Assembly: GCA_947259865.1 (NCBI GenBank)
Contig: CAMYNZ010000187.1
Span: 1 to 20,690, forward strand
Source: an uncultured Desulfobacterales bacterium
GTDB taxonomy: Bacteria > Desulfobacterota > Desulfobacteria > Desulfobacterales > G020354645
DNA: 20,690 nucleotides
Reading direction: 5' to 3'
Below, piece after piece: positions 1 to 7,243 of the stretch. The notes under the pieces are model-generated. The model ran no database searches, was not told the origin of the DNA, and was given only the letters and a program-made list of their open reading frames with translations. A program made the position numbers and the translations under genes. Each line of letters starts with the position of its first letter. Position 1 is the first letter of the stretch.

Positions 1-164
1 AACACCCTGAGAGCTTCGCGCAAGGGTGTTTTACTGATATCCATTAGATCACAGAGTTGATCCTCTTTTATCTTATCCCCTTCTGCCAGCTCACCCGACA
101 TAATCATCTCTCTCAAGGTGTTCGCGATTTCCTGGTGCAGGGTTTTTTTCTTTATGGTTCGCAT
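1..164 (-). CDS. GntR-family regulator, FadR/FCD-type, N-terminal part (gene continues past the left edge)
   Basis: Only the first 54 codons are in the window; the gene is read leftward and runs off at base 1. The visible protein starts MRTIKKKTLHQEIANTLREM and continues into a winged helix-turn-helix ending SKTPLREALRV. The pattern of an amphipathic helix, then SGELAEGDKI, then a recognition helix with the TPLREAL signature is typical of the GntR superfamily, and the TP-REAL form fits the FadR/FCD branch, whose C-terminal domain binds a small acid ligand. The start is the ATG at 162-164; no clear ribosome binding site precedes it. The effector domain is outside the window, so ligand and targets are unknown. 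A palindrome sits just upstream, as expected for an autoregulated gene. Confidence 0.85.
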   Translation of the reverse strand, partial: MRTIKKKTLHQEIANTLREMIMSGELAEGDKIKEDQLCDLMDISKTPLREALRV

Positions 165-196
165 GGCAGATATATTATCTTATTATCGATTCATTT

Positions 197-248
197 ATAA
201 TAAATTATAATTTATTATTTATAAATTATTATGTTAAAAAAATGTCAA
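197..248 (-). promoter_or_regulatory. AT-rich promoter and palindromic operator of the GntR-type gene
   Basis: On the minus strand a perfect -35 box TTGACA lies at 248-243. Seventeen bases further is a weak AT-rich -10 (TTTATA, 225-220). Directly downstream, 197-218 is a perfect 22-bp palindrome (centre between 207 and 208; core half-site ATAATAAATTA), placed around the expected transcription start and 33 bases before the ATG at 164. The position suits a repressor operator, most simply autoregulation by the GntR-type protein. The palindrome is seen directly; the binding protein is inferred. Confidence 0.5.
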
Positions 249-499
249 GTATTTTTTTATGATTTCTTCTGTCATGTGCACCTCTCTCTTGGAAAAAATT
301 TTTGGTCCAAGAATTTGTCTGCAGTTCATCAGATTATTTCAATGGCTTCGGCCCTTCATTCAACTCTCCGATAAACACACCGGATTATTTGCAACCCGCG
401 CCGGCTTTGGCCATAGTCGTCAATAGCAGTAATTATATGCACATACCAGAAAGATTTTGTAGAAATTGTAGCTAAGGCAGGTGTTTGAAAGCTGGTATA
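249..499. other. Intergenic stretch without a recognised gene
   Basis: About 250 bases lie between the GntR promoter and the end of the diguanylate cyclase gene. There is no convincing ORF with a ribosome binding site. A short inverted repeat (CTTGG at 287-291 with CCAAG at 306-310, A/T-rich between) is visible but has no proper U-tract. I see no RNA gene. Confidence 0.5.
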
Positions 500-1618
500 T
501 TAATTATCGAATGATTTTAAAACAACCTGATTGCGTCCCTGATTTTTAGCCAGGTAAAGTGCCTTGTCGGCTGTTCCGACAAGCTTTTCGGGGGATGTTC
601 CCGCAGAAGGTATCACACATGATACACCCAAACTCAATGACACATAATCGTCAACCCTGGATTTTGCGTGGTGGATTTTGAGGCCCACCACTGCCCTTCT
701 GATAATTTCAGCCACATGAAATGCGCCGTCGGCGTGGGTATTGGGAAGTATAACCCCGAACTCTTCTCCACCGTAACGCGCCACCATATCCGCCGGTCTT
801 TTAAGCGATTCATCAATGGCCTGGGCCACGGCCCGCAAACAATCATCACCCTCCTGATGTCCGTAATTATCGTTATAAAGCTTGAAAAAATCGATGTCGC
901 ACATAATCAGTGACAGGGGTGTTTTTTCGCGTCGCATCCGTCTCCATTCCGTATTCAGGCATTCGTCAAACCGGCGTCGGTTGGCCACCTGGGTCAAACC
1001 GTCCATGATCGCCAAGCGTCTTAATTCATGGTTGGCTTTATGCAGCGCCGCCTCCACTTTTTTACGCTCGGTAATATCTTTAAAACCCTCTACAATTCCG
1101 AGCAGCCCGCCATCCAGACCCCTAAAGGGCGTTGCCGTTAAGATAAAGGGGGTTTTTTTTCCATCTTCATGTTTTTTTTCAATGTCACATTCGACCCGGT
1201 TTTCGTCGTTTAGGAGGCGATTCATGGGGCAATCGTTCGTATGACAAATTGAACCCGAAAATAAATCATAACATTTCATGCCAGCTGCGGTGTCTCTGTC
1301 CCGGTCTAAAAATCCCAGCAATGCTTCGTTGATTCGTTGAATGTTGAACTGTTTGTCAATAACCCACATGCCGTCAGCGGATGTATTAAATATCTGGTTG
1401 AGCTCTATGGCAGATATTTCCACTTCGACCGCCATCTGGTTGGAACGCTCAATCACGGTTTCGAAACTGCGGTTTACAGCGTCCAACTCCTGGTGGGCGT
1501 TATCAAGCCTATTTTCATAATCACTAAGCGCTTTTTGGGCGTTCTGGAGTTCAACCACCACCTTCTCCAGCTCTTCCACTTTTTGTTCCAATTCTTTGTA
1601 TGTCTTTTTTCCAGCCAT
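500..1618 (-). CDS. PAS-domain diguanylate cyclase (GGDEF)
   Basis: A predicted cytoplasmic 372-aa c-di-GMP synthase with no membrane segment. Residues 1-65 form a coiled coil (opening MAGKKTYKELEQKVEELEK). About 70-185 is a PAS sensor domain (TSADGMWVIDKQFNIQRIN) with three cysteines in KCYDLFSGSICHTNDCP. About 205-370 is a GGDEF domain starting DGLTQVANRRRF. The active-site loop reads GGEEF, a functional variant, and RPAD lies at the position of the RxxD inhibitory I-site, so product inhibition is expected. I chose the ATG at 1616-1618 because AGGAGA lies 9 bases upstream; a longer frame reaches 1711 but has no such site. The N-terminal style is common in deltaproteobacterial PAS kinases. 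The ligand of the PAS domain is unknown. Confidence 0.93.
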   Translation of the reverse strand: MAGKKTYKELEQKVEELEKVVVELQNAQKALSDYENRLDNAHQELDAVNRSFETVIERSNQMAVEVEISAIELNQIFNTSADGMWVIDKQFNIQRINEALLGFLDRDRDTAAGMKCYDLFSGSICHTNDCPMNRLLNDENRVECDIEKKHEDGKKTPFILTATPFRGLDGGLLGIVEGFKDITERKKVEAALHKANHELRRLAIMDGLTQVANRRRFDECLNTEWRRMRREKTPLSLIMCDIDFFKLYNDNYGHQEGDDCLRAVAQAIDESLKRPADMVARYGGEEFGVILPNTHADGAFHVAEIIRRAVVGLKIHHAKSRVDDYVSLSLGVSCVIPSAGTSPEKLVGTADKALYLAKNQGRNQVVLKSFDN

Positions 1619-1869
1619 CAGCAGCCTATCTCCTGACTTGATACCGTGCAGACCTGAAATCGAATCCGGCGCTCGGTCTCGATGATTCCAACAACCTTGG
1701 CAGCCTCGCATGCTCCGATCTAATCTTTACGGGATCAAATCCTGTTATAATTATGCAACTTATGCTAATTGCAATATCGGCTCAGGCATTATAAGACTTT
1801 AAAGAAAATTTGTATTTTTATCACAATTATATGCCATGCCACACCTCCCAAAAATCATTAATTGCGTAT
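1619..1869. other. Upstream region of the diguanylate cyclase
   Basis: This non-coding gap between the DUF2007-like gene and the cyclase holds a minus-strand TATAAT at 1793-1788, a possible -10 about 170 bases before the cyclase start. Its -35 is poor. AT-rich sequence dominates 1740-1870. No terminator or RNA gene is recognised. Confidence 0.3.
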
Positions 1870-2136
1870 TCAATCATAAATAATACCCGCATCAAGGCCC
1901 TGGTCTGTTATTATTTGCCGGCAAGTATCACTCTGGGCGGTTTCAACATAAAATGCAGCGCCCATGCGCTCGGACTGCAATAAGGTTGGCGGTAAAAACG
2001 GCTCCACAGATAAAGCATAGTCAATATTTTTTTCGGTTAACAATTTTTCGATGCTTTGCGCTTCTTTAATATTTTTGGCAATATAAATTCGTGTTATGTT
2101 GAGATCGGAAAATTTTTCTAATTCAATTCTGCCCAT
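1870..2136 (-). CDS. Small DUF2007-like putative signal-transducing protein
   Basis: An 88-aa soluble protein with no signal peptide or membrane segment. The central part, ITRIYIAKNIKEAQSIEKLL followed by a beta-rich stretch, has the pattern of the DUF2007 fold (a strand, a helix carrying the A-N-EA--I--LL pattern, then 'eknIdy'), a ferredoxin-like domain of unknown function often called a putative signal transducer. The call rests on pattern recognition only. The start is ATG 2134-2136; a TTG directly before it (2137-2139) is possible. AACAGG about 9 bases upstream is a weak ribosome binding site. It is on the same strand as the downstream cyclase, but the 251-base gap makes co-transcription uncertain. 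Confidence 0.6.
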   Translation of the reverse strand: MGRIELEKFSDLNITRIYIAKNIKEAQSIEKLLTEKNIDYALSVEPFLPPTLLQSERMGAAFYVETAQSDTCRQIITDQGLDAGIIYD

Positions 2137-2140
2137 CAAA

Positions 2141-2395
2141 TCAACCTGTTTTTTTTGGGGTTAAATCTATACATGTTAATAGGCCTGCTTGCGCGCGGCG
2201 GCTGCCGGTTTGAGTTTTTGCCCAGCAAACCGGGTGTTTGGTACCCGGTTGCCACTCAACCGACCAGGCCCCGATGTGCTTTTGCCTTTCTGCGCTCAGG
2301 CGAAAAAATCCGCCATAGACCGCTGGTGAATTAACCTGCCGGAGTCCTCTGGCGGGTAAATTCAAGCCATCCCCTGCTGGGTGCGGGATGGTCAT
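2141..2395 (-). repeat. GC-rich repeat-like stretch with a doubtful 84-aa ORF
   Basis: An open frame of 84 codons covers this stretch, but the product (internal VNSPAVYGGFFRLSAERQ) has no recognisable domain. No ribosome binding site precedes the ATG at 2393-2395, and the base composition differs from the AT-rich surroundings. A strong hairpin (AACCGGGT at 2228-2235 with ACCCGGTT at 2243-2250) lies inside it. I have an unverified impression that this peptide type recurs as a mis-annotated hypothetical in Desulfobacterales, which would make it an interspersed repeat, not a gene. A real small protein is not excluded. Confidence 0.35.
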
Positions 2396-2531
2396 TGACT
2401 ACCGGGTTCCGGAACGTTAAAATTACTTTAATGATTAACCGGAAGTAGCATATAACCATTGACACGCGAGGCTAATACTTTTCCGGTTTCGATGCAAGTG
2501 GCTTTGCGCTTAAACACCGGCTGACGGTGCT

Positions 2532-3065
2532 ATGCAAACAACGAATTATCGAATGCCGGCTGCCTGGTTGGCGGTATTTTTTTATTTGATCCACGCAGGC
2601 GTGCTGGTTTACGGCCAACAACCGTATCATATAATCTGGTCCTGCCATTTGGGCTGCCTATTTGTTGGGGTCGGTCTGCTTGCGTCTCAACCCTGGTTAT
2701 TTTCGGTTGGATTCTTGTGGTTGGCAATGGGGGTGCCCCTGTGGGTACTGAATGTATTAACCGGCGATGAATTTATGCTGACCTCAACCTTCAGCCATAT
2801 CGGCGGTCTCGTCATTGCGATTTATGGCTTCAGATGTTTAAAAATGCCTCGATTGTCCTGGGTTGCAGCAACCGCAGGGTTGATTTTACTTGGATTGTTC
2901 AGCAGGCTGGTTACCCCGGAACATGCCAACGTCAACCTTTCTTTTGCGGTCTGGCAAGGTTGGGAAGAATCATTCCCTTCATATTTCTGGTATGTGGTAA
3001 TGCTATTAGCCGCGGCGGTCACGTCATTTCTGGTGTTGGAATACACAGTTCGAAGATGGCAATGA
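2532..3065 (+). CDS. Polytopic membrane protein of unknown function
   Basis: A 177-aa, very hydrophobic protein with about six predicted membrane segments and short loops (residues roughly 10-26, 32-50, 54-75, 85-102, 107-124 and 148-170). Histidines next to or inside membrane segments (IIWSCHLGCL, STFSHIGGLV, VTPEHANVN) and several tryptophans could point to cofactor or metal binding; this is speculation. I do not recognise the family. The ATG at 2532 has no Shine-Dalgarno; instead a 5-bp hairpin (CACCG 2515-2519, CGGTG 2525-2529) ends two bases before it. It is the only plus-strand gene in the left half and converges with the rhodanese-fusion gene. Confidence 0.7.
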   Translation: MQTTNYRMPAAWLAVFFYLIHAGVLVYGQQPYHIIWSCHLGCLFVGVGLLASQPWLFSVGFLWLAMGVPLWVLNVLTGDEFMLTSTFSHIGGLVIAIYGFRCLKMPRLSWVAATAGLILLGLFSRLVTPEHANVNLSFAVWQGWEESFPSYFWYVVMLLAAAVTSFLVLEYTVRRWQ

Positions 3066-3224
3066 ATGGTGTTTCAGGCGTCAAAACGGGTGTTAATCAA
3101 AATACGGAGATGATAATGCAGTCATGAGCCCGGAGCGCCAGGGCACAGCCGGCATTTCGCCGCGACCCTGCGCCAAAGCCAGGATGCATGAAACTTAACA
3201 TTCACAATGCCCGTATGGGGATCA

Positions 3225-4547
3225 TCAGGGAATGGTCCGGCGGGATGCGACCTTGCTAAACTTCCAGGGGATCTTTAGCCCGAGTTGCCGCCTGAATACC
3301 ATAAGCAAAATCATCACCATTGCAACCATGATAAATTCGGTTGATTCCTCCCACCAATCCGCCCAGGCTTGATTTTCGTTGAATGTAAGCAACAACCCAA
3401 AACGAAAATAAGAATAGAATGTAAAACCCAGGGCCAGGAAGAAGGGCAACTGGGCTTTGGACAAAGCGTGCCGACCCTTGCGCGTCCAGAAGTAAGCAGT
3501 GAGAAACCCCATTGCCCCCAGAATCGGATATATTCGAAATTCTAAGAACAAATTCCAGAAATCTTTGAGCCATAAAACTTCCGTCAAAAATACAGGCATA
3601 ATGATTCTGAATGGACGCAGCGGCATGCTCACCGGTATCAACGCAATAAAGGCCAGCGCCGGCAGCAAGTAGATTGCGAGCCGGTGAAGGCCGCAGGGCA
3701 CATTTTCTTTTTTCCAGCACAGTTTGCAGTGTCGTTGGAACACGCACGGTCTTTCGGGGGCCAGATAATGAATCACACGTTCGTCAAAAAACACGACCAG
3801 CCCCCAGACAAGCAAAAAGAACATCCCCACCATGCCAAGGCCATGCACAAACTCAAGCCAAACGCTGCTGTTGGCGGCCAGCAAGTAATTCAAGCTGCAA
3901 GCGTTTTCGCCGATGAAAAACAACACCATGGCATGGCGTATCAGAACCAAATCGCGAGACCTTTTTGGCCAGAGCATGACGATGACCATCAATGTCATCA
4001 CGATATAGGCCGGCTTGACGATAAAGGCGGCCAGTGTCATGGCCAGCTGTGACAGCAGTGAAATTTTAACGATCGGCGGCTTCAGGCCCGTTGCCGCAGG
4101 GTTCGGGCCCGCAGCCGGTTGAAACGGGTAGCCCAGTTCTACCCAACGGGTGGTGCCTCCGACAAGATTGTAAACGTTACGATAACCGTGGGCCATAATT
4201 GACGCAGCGGCGATCTGGGATTGCCAGCCGTTTGCACATACCGTGACAATTAGGCGCTGGAACGGGATTTGAATCTCTTCCAGATATCCTTCGATGCTGT
4301 CCCTATCCATCCGAATCGCACCGGGAATATGGCCTTTGCGGTAGTGCCGGGTTTCTCGAAGGTCAAGAATCAGTGGTTTGGTATGATTTGTAATTATTTT
4401 ATGGAGGTCTGCCGCCCCAATGGATTGTACACCGATAAATTTGGCGGCATAACGTTGGCAGCCTGAAATCGTCGGCAAAAAAAGCAGAATTAAGACAGAA
4501 AAAAAGGGTAACAAGTATTTGTTTGGGTTGGCGCGTATGCGATCCAT
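3225..4547 (-). CDS. Lipoprotein rhodanese domain fused to a multi-TM domain
   Basis: A 440-aa protein. Residues 1-30 are a lipoprotein signal with lipobox ISGC (Cys30), so the next domain should be outside the cytoplasmic membrane. Residues about 42-145 are a single rhodanese domain (LILDLRE, then KGHIPGAIRMD) with active-site Cys104 in VTVCANGWQS. The loop lacks the usual arginine of CxxGxR, so the reaction may be atypical. Residues about 165-420 hold about six membrane segments with a loop rich in cysteines (Cys268, Cys274, Cys277, Cys285 and His288), a possible metal or Fe-S site. I do not recognise the membrane domain. A role in periplasmic sulfur handling coupled to a membrane redox step is an inference. 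It lies 120 bases downstream of the thioesterase gene and may belong to that operon. The start has a poor ribosome binding site. Confidence 0.8.
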   Translation of the reverse strand: MDRIRANPNKYLLPFFSVLILLFLPTISGCQRYAAKFIGVQSIGAADLHKIITNHTKPLILDLRETRHYRKGHIPGAIRMDRDSIEGYLEEIQIPFQRLIVTVCANGWQSQIAAASIMAHGYRNVYNLVGGTTRWVELGYPFQPAAGPNPAATGLKPPIVKISLLSQLAMTLAAFIVKPAYIVMTLMVIVMLWPKRSRDLVLIRHAMVLFFIGENACSLNYLLAANSSVWLEFVHGLGMVGMFFLLVWGLVVFFDERVIHYLAPERPCVFQRHCKLCWKKENVPCGLHRLAIYLLPALAFIALIPVSMPLRPFRIIMPVFLTEVLWLKDFWNLFLEFRIYPILGAMGFLTAYFWTRKGRHALSKAQLPFFLALGFTFYSYFRFGLLLTFNENQAWADWWEESTEFIMVAMVMILLMVFRRQLGLKIPWKFSKVASRRTIP

Positions 4548-4667
4548 TTGTATTAATTAACCCAGGGGTCGGGGAGTTTCTTGACGAGGTCGCTACATAA
4601 ATCATCAGCGACTGCATCGTGCAAACTCATTCATAAGGGGTCGTAGCCAAAAAACAGCGATTAGACA

Positions 4668-5303
4668 TTATAGCAACAGGTTAGTAGTAAAATCAACATC
4701 GTGCCCCCAAGACACCTTTGGGTTACCGCCTGTTCTTTGGCAACGCTCCCTAATGCCTTCAGACAGTGCACGATTTCGCTGCTGATAATTTTGGGGTGAT
4801 TGAAAAATCAGACAGGTGCCCACGGCGTGCGCATATAATTTATTGTTGCCATCCATAAGTTTGCCAGCCGCTGTGGCAATACGCTTGCCGGCGTGGATTA
4901 ACTCGGCTTCACAACGCATTTCCCCTGTTTTTGCGGTAATCGAACGAATAAAATTTACTTTGAATTCCAGGGTCGAACAGCCCAGCCCGATCGGAAGGGT
5001 TGAAAGAACCGCGGCTGTCATCGTGGTATCGAGGATAGTGCTGACGATACCACCGTGAACGGTGGCAAAAGGATTGTAGTGATATTCTGCCGGCGTGAGT
5101 GTAAAAACGGCCCGACCGCTTGCTACGTCAACGATACGGTAGCCCACAAGTTTGGCGACAGGCGGCGATTCGATCTGACCATTCTTTATTGCCCGCAGGT
5201 AATCTACACCACTGATAGCATCTACATCCCTGGCACTAATATCAGGGTCCTCCCAGGTCAGGGTGTGAACGCGTTTGGTGGTGTTGGTTTTATCGCCGGA
5301 CAT
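4668..5303 (-). CDS. PaaI-type hotdog thioesterase
   Basis: A 211-aa cytoplasmic protein. Residues about 45-168 form a hotdog domain of the PaaI family, which hydrolyses acyl- or aryl-CoA thioesters. The signature NPFATVHGGIVSTILDTT contains His83-Gly84-Gly85 and the acidic Asp92 on the central helix, as in PaaI and its relatives. It is longer than the usual 140-160 aa: a 40-residue N-terminal lead and a 43-residue polar C-terminal tail (from QSPQNYQQRN) lie outside the domain. The ATG at 5301-5303 has GAAGGGAG just upstream. Only 18 bases separate it from the methyltransferase gene, so the two are co-transcribed. The substrate cannot be read from the sequence. Confidence 0.9.
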   Translation of the reverse strand: MSGDKTNTTKRVHTLTWEDPDISARDVDAISGVDYLRAIKNGQIESPPVAKLVGYRIVDVASGRAVFTLTPAEYHYNPFATVHGGIVSTILDTTMTAAVLSTLPIGLGCSTLEFKVNFIRSITAKTGEMRCEAELIHAGKRIATAAGKLMDGNNKLYAHAVGTCLIFQSPQNYQQRNRALSEGIRERCQRTGGNPKVSWGHDVDFTTNLLL

Positions 5304-5321
5304 ATCGGCTCCCTTCTCGAG

Positions 5322-6299
5322 TTACCCATTCTGATCTTGCTGATGACGGATGCCCTTTACCAGGTATTCAAGATGTTGGCATGACGTACCGCAACAGCCG
5401 CCCAAAACCTTGATCTTATATTTTTTGTTGAGCGCGATCATGTGATTACCCCAGTCGTATATGTCATCCCTTTGCAGGCGTTCACATCCATCCAGTTCAG
5501 AATGATCTTTGGAAGAGGCATTTGCCTGGAAACCCAGCAAGCGCTGAAAAACAAAACTGCTTTGCCTGTGCGGGTTTAAAAAGGATGGATATGCGCAGTT
5601 AACCATATAGCCTAACGGGCGATGGTTGCGCGCGGCGCCATCGATTTCTTTGAAAGCCGCAGCCAGTTCAGTGCCATCCAAGATCAGCCCGGAAGAATTA
5701 ATGACAAAACTCAAGAGGTACGGAAGTTTTGTCTGTTGCATAGCCAAGGCGATACCGGTGGCTTCTGAAACAGAGGGTAAGGTGGCTGCCAATAAAAAAT
5801 CAACTCCGGATTCCGCAAGCTTGCGACTTTGCCAGGAATGAAAATTTTCTGCCTGGGCTGTGGTCAATGCATCTTCCGGTTTGTAGCAGTCATTCTTACA
5901 GCCGAGCAGACCTCCAACAAAGATACTGGGTGCAAATGTGGGAAATCCATTTTTTATATCCAGAAGAAATTCTGCCGCATCGCGATTTACATTGGCCTCG
6001 ATTCCGGCCGATTGAAGCCGTTCCGGGTTGGCACGCCAGGTCGGCGTGCAAACCAGAATGGGTATATCCGCTTTGTAAGCAATGTTGATAAAGTTTTTAT
6101 ATAGTTGACCTAAAACTGCCACTCCTTTTAAATCATAAATCAGAAGCGTGTGCTCTAACCGCGGATGCAGTGATATCGAAGTATCGCGACGCAGCGCTTC
6201 CACGACCGCGGCTTCGGTGAGTATAACATCAGACGATCTTATTGTGTCTTCCAGGGGCATACTATTTTTTGCCGGTTGAATTCGAGGACCTTGATTCAT
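5322..6299 (-). CDS. Homocysteine S-methyltransferase family protein
   Basis: A 325-aa cytoplasmic enzyme of the Pfam S-methyl_trans family (MmuM/BHMT/MetH N-domain), which transfers a methyl group to a thiol such as homocysteine through a zinc-bound thiolate. All three zinc ligands are visible: Cys235 in MVNCAYPSF and Cys302-Cys303 in LGGCCGTS. The N-terminus (VILTEAAVVEALRRD) replaces the usual DGAMGTxL with a degenerate version, and PTWRANPERL matches the family's 'T.T..a....l' segment. The methyl donor is uncertain; S-methylmethionine, betaine or another methyl compound are possible. Its ATG overlaps the stop of the preceding gene by one base (TAATG), which suggests translational coupling. 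The thioesterase follows 18 bases later. Confidence 0.88.
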   Translation of the reverse strand: MNQGPRIQPAKNSMPLEDTIRSSDVILTEAAVVEALRRDTSISLHPRLEHTLLIYDLKGVAVLGQLYKNFINIAYKADIPILVCTPTWRANPERLQSAGIEANVNRDAAEFLLDIKNGFPTFAPSIFVGGLLGCKNDCYKPEDALTTAQAENFHSWQSRKLAESGVDFLLAATLPSVSEATGIALAMQQTKLPYLLSFVINSSGLILDGTELAAAFKEIDGAARNHRPLGYMVNCAYPSFLNPHRQSSFVFQRLLGFQANASSKDHSELDGCERLQRDDIYDWGNHMIALNKKYKIKVLGGCCGTSCQHLEYLVKGIRHQQDQNG

Positions 6300-7168
6300 T
6301 ACTCCGTTGACGGTTTTCGTAAAGTTATTCCCACCACGTTAGGGATCGGCCAGGCGAAAATATTATCATTATTGTTATTGAAATTTGACTCAAAGCTTCC
6401 AATGAACTCGAATTCATCCCCACCGGCTCGGATGTACAACTGGGCCTCCGGCCCTCCCTCAACATACATTGCCCTTGAAATATCAAGTGGAAGCATCTGG
6501 AGTATGTTGATCAAGTCATGGGTACTGTACGGGGAACGGGAATGAATAAATAATACGTTTCCCTTTTTATCAATGCCAATGGCGGCCGTACTCCACTTTT
6601 TGGGTTGTTGCTTCCAGACGTTTTTACCTTTGCATGAAATCATGCGAATGCTCTGAACGAATGTCCTGTATTTATTCTTCCAGGTTTTAAAATCTTCACA
6701 CTGACGATCGATTATTTTTACCAGGGGAACCCCGTGACTCTGTCTGTCAAAGGCCAGTATCGTCATATCCTTAGAAAGCCTCGGATTGTTGGTATGAGAT
6801 TCTGTCCGCATCAGCGATACACTGGTTCTATGATCTGTCTGATACATGCTGGCGTTTATAGCGGCCACCAAACCGTCTCGGTGACACCAGTTTTTGACTG
6901 ATAGGGTACGTCCCTGATCAGAGGACGTTGTATTGAGCAGCTTGAATTCATAGCGTTCCGGATCGATTCGTAAAACGCTTATCGTTGAGTCCCCCACATC
7001 GGAGAGACGGGGCGAGAAAAAAATGCCCAACTCGAGTCCTTCCTGAAGATTTTGCCACTTTGGGTCCGATGGGACCCTCTGGCGATCCTTCTTTTGTCCG
7101 GCATCTATAGGCGTAATTGTGACGCCGATGAGAATAAAAAATAGTATCGTTTTGCCGAAGTGTTTCAT
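6299..7168 (-). CDS. Secreted phosphodiester glycosidase (NAGPA/DUF2233) domain protein
   Basis: A 289-aa protein with an N-terminal signal peptide (MKHFGKTILFFILIGVTITP, cleavage probably after Ala23). The rest matches the phosphodiester glycosidase fold of the NAGPA/DUF2233 family: the strand ISVLRIDPERYEFKLL, the block GLVAAINASMYQ (the family's 'aiNg.ff' core), KWSTAAIGIDKKGNVLFI and YVEGGPEAQLYI (the family's 'lDGG.S..l' position, here EGGPEA). Homologues remove sugar caps from phosphodiesters; bacterial members are mostly uncharacterised and thought to act on cell-surface glycans. It is odd to find it directly coupled to a thiol methyltransferase. The ATG at 7166-7168 follows a 75-base gap from the oxidoreductase gene. 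Confidence 0.8.
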   Translation of the reverse strand: MKHFGKTILFFILIGVTITPIDAGQKKDRQRVPSDPKWQNLQEGLELGIFFSPRLSDVGDSTISVLRIDPERYEFKLLNTTSSDQGRTLSVKNWCHRDGLVAAINASMYQTDHRTSVSLMRTESHTNNPRLSKDMTILAFDRQSHGVPLVKIIDRQCEDFKTWKNKYRTFVQSIRMISCKGKNVWKQQPKKWSTAAIGIDKKGNVLFIHSRSPYSTHDLINILQMLPLDISRAMYVEGGPEAQLYIRAGGDEFEFIGSFESNFNNNNDNIFAWPIPNVVGITLRKPSTE

Positions 7169-7243
7169 ATTAAGGCAATCATTATTAGACTTTTGGCTGC
7201 CGCTGATTCTCCAAATCGGCTGCCTAGTTTTAGACCCGCTGCT

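Noticed and set aside
1619..1711. 31-codon N-terminal extension of the diguanylate cyclase
   Set aside because: The ATG at 1618 has AGGAGA at the right distance and matches the usual coiled-coil start; the extension is not protein-like.
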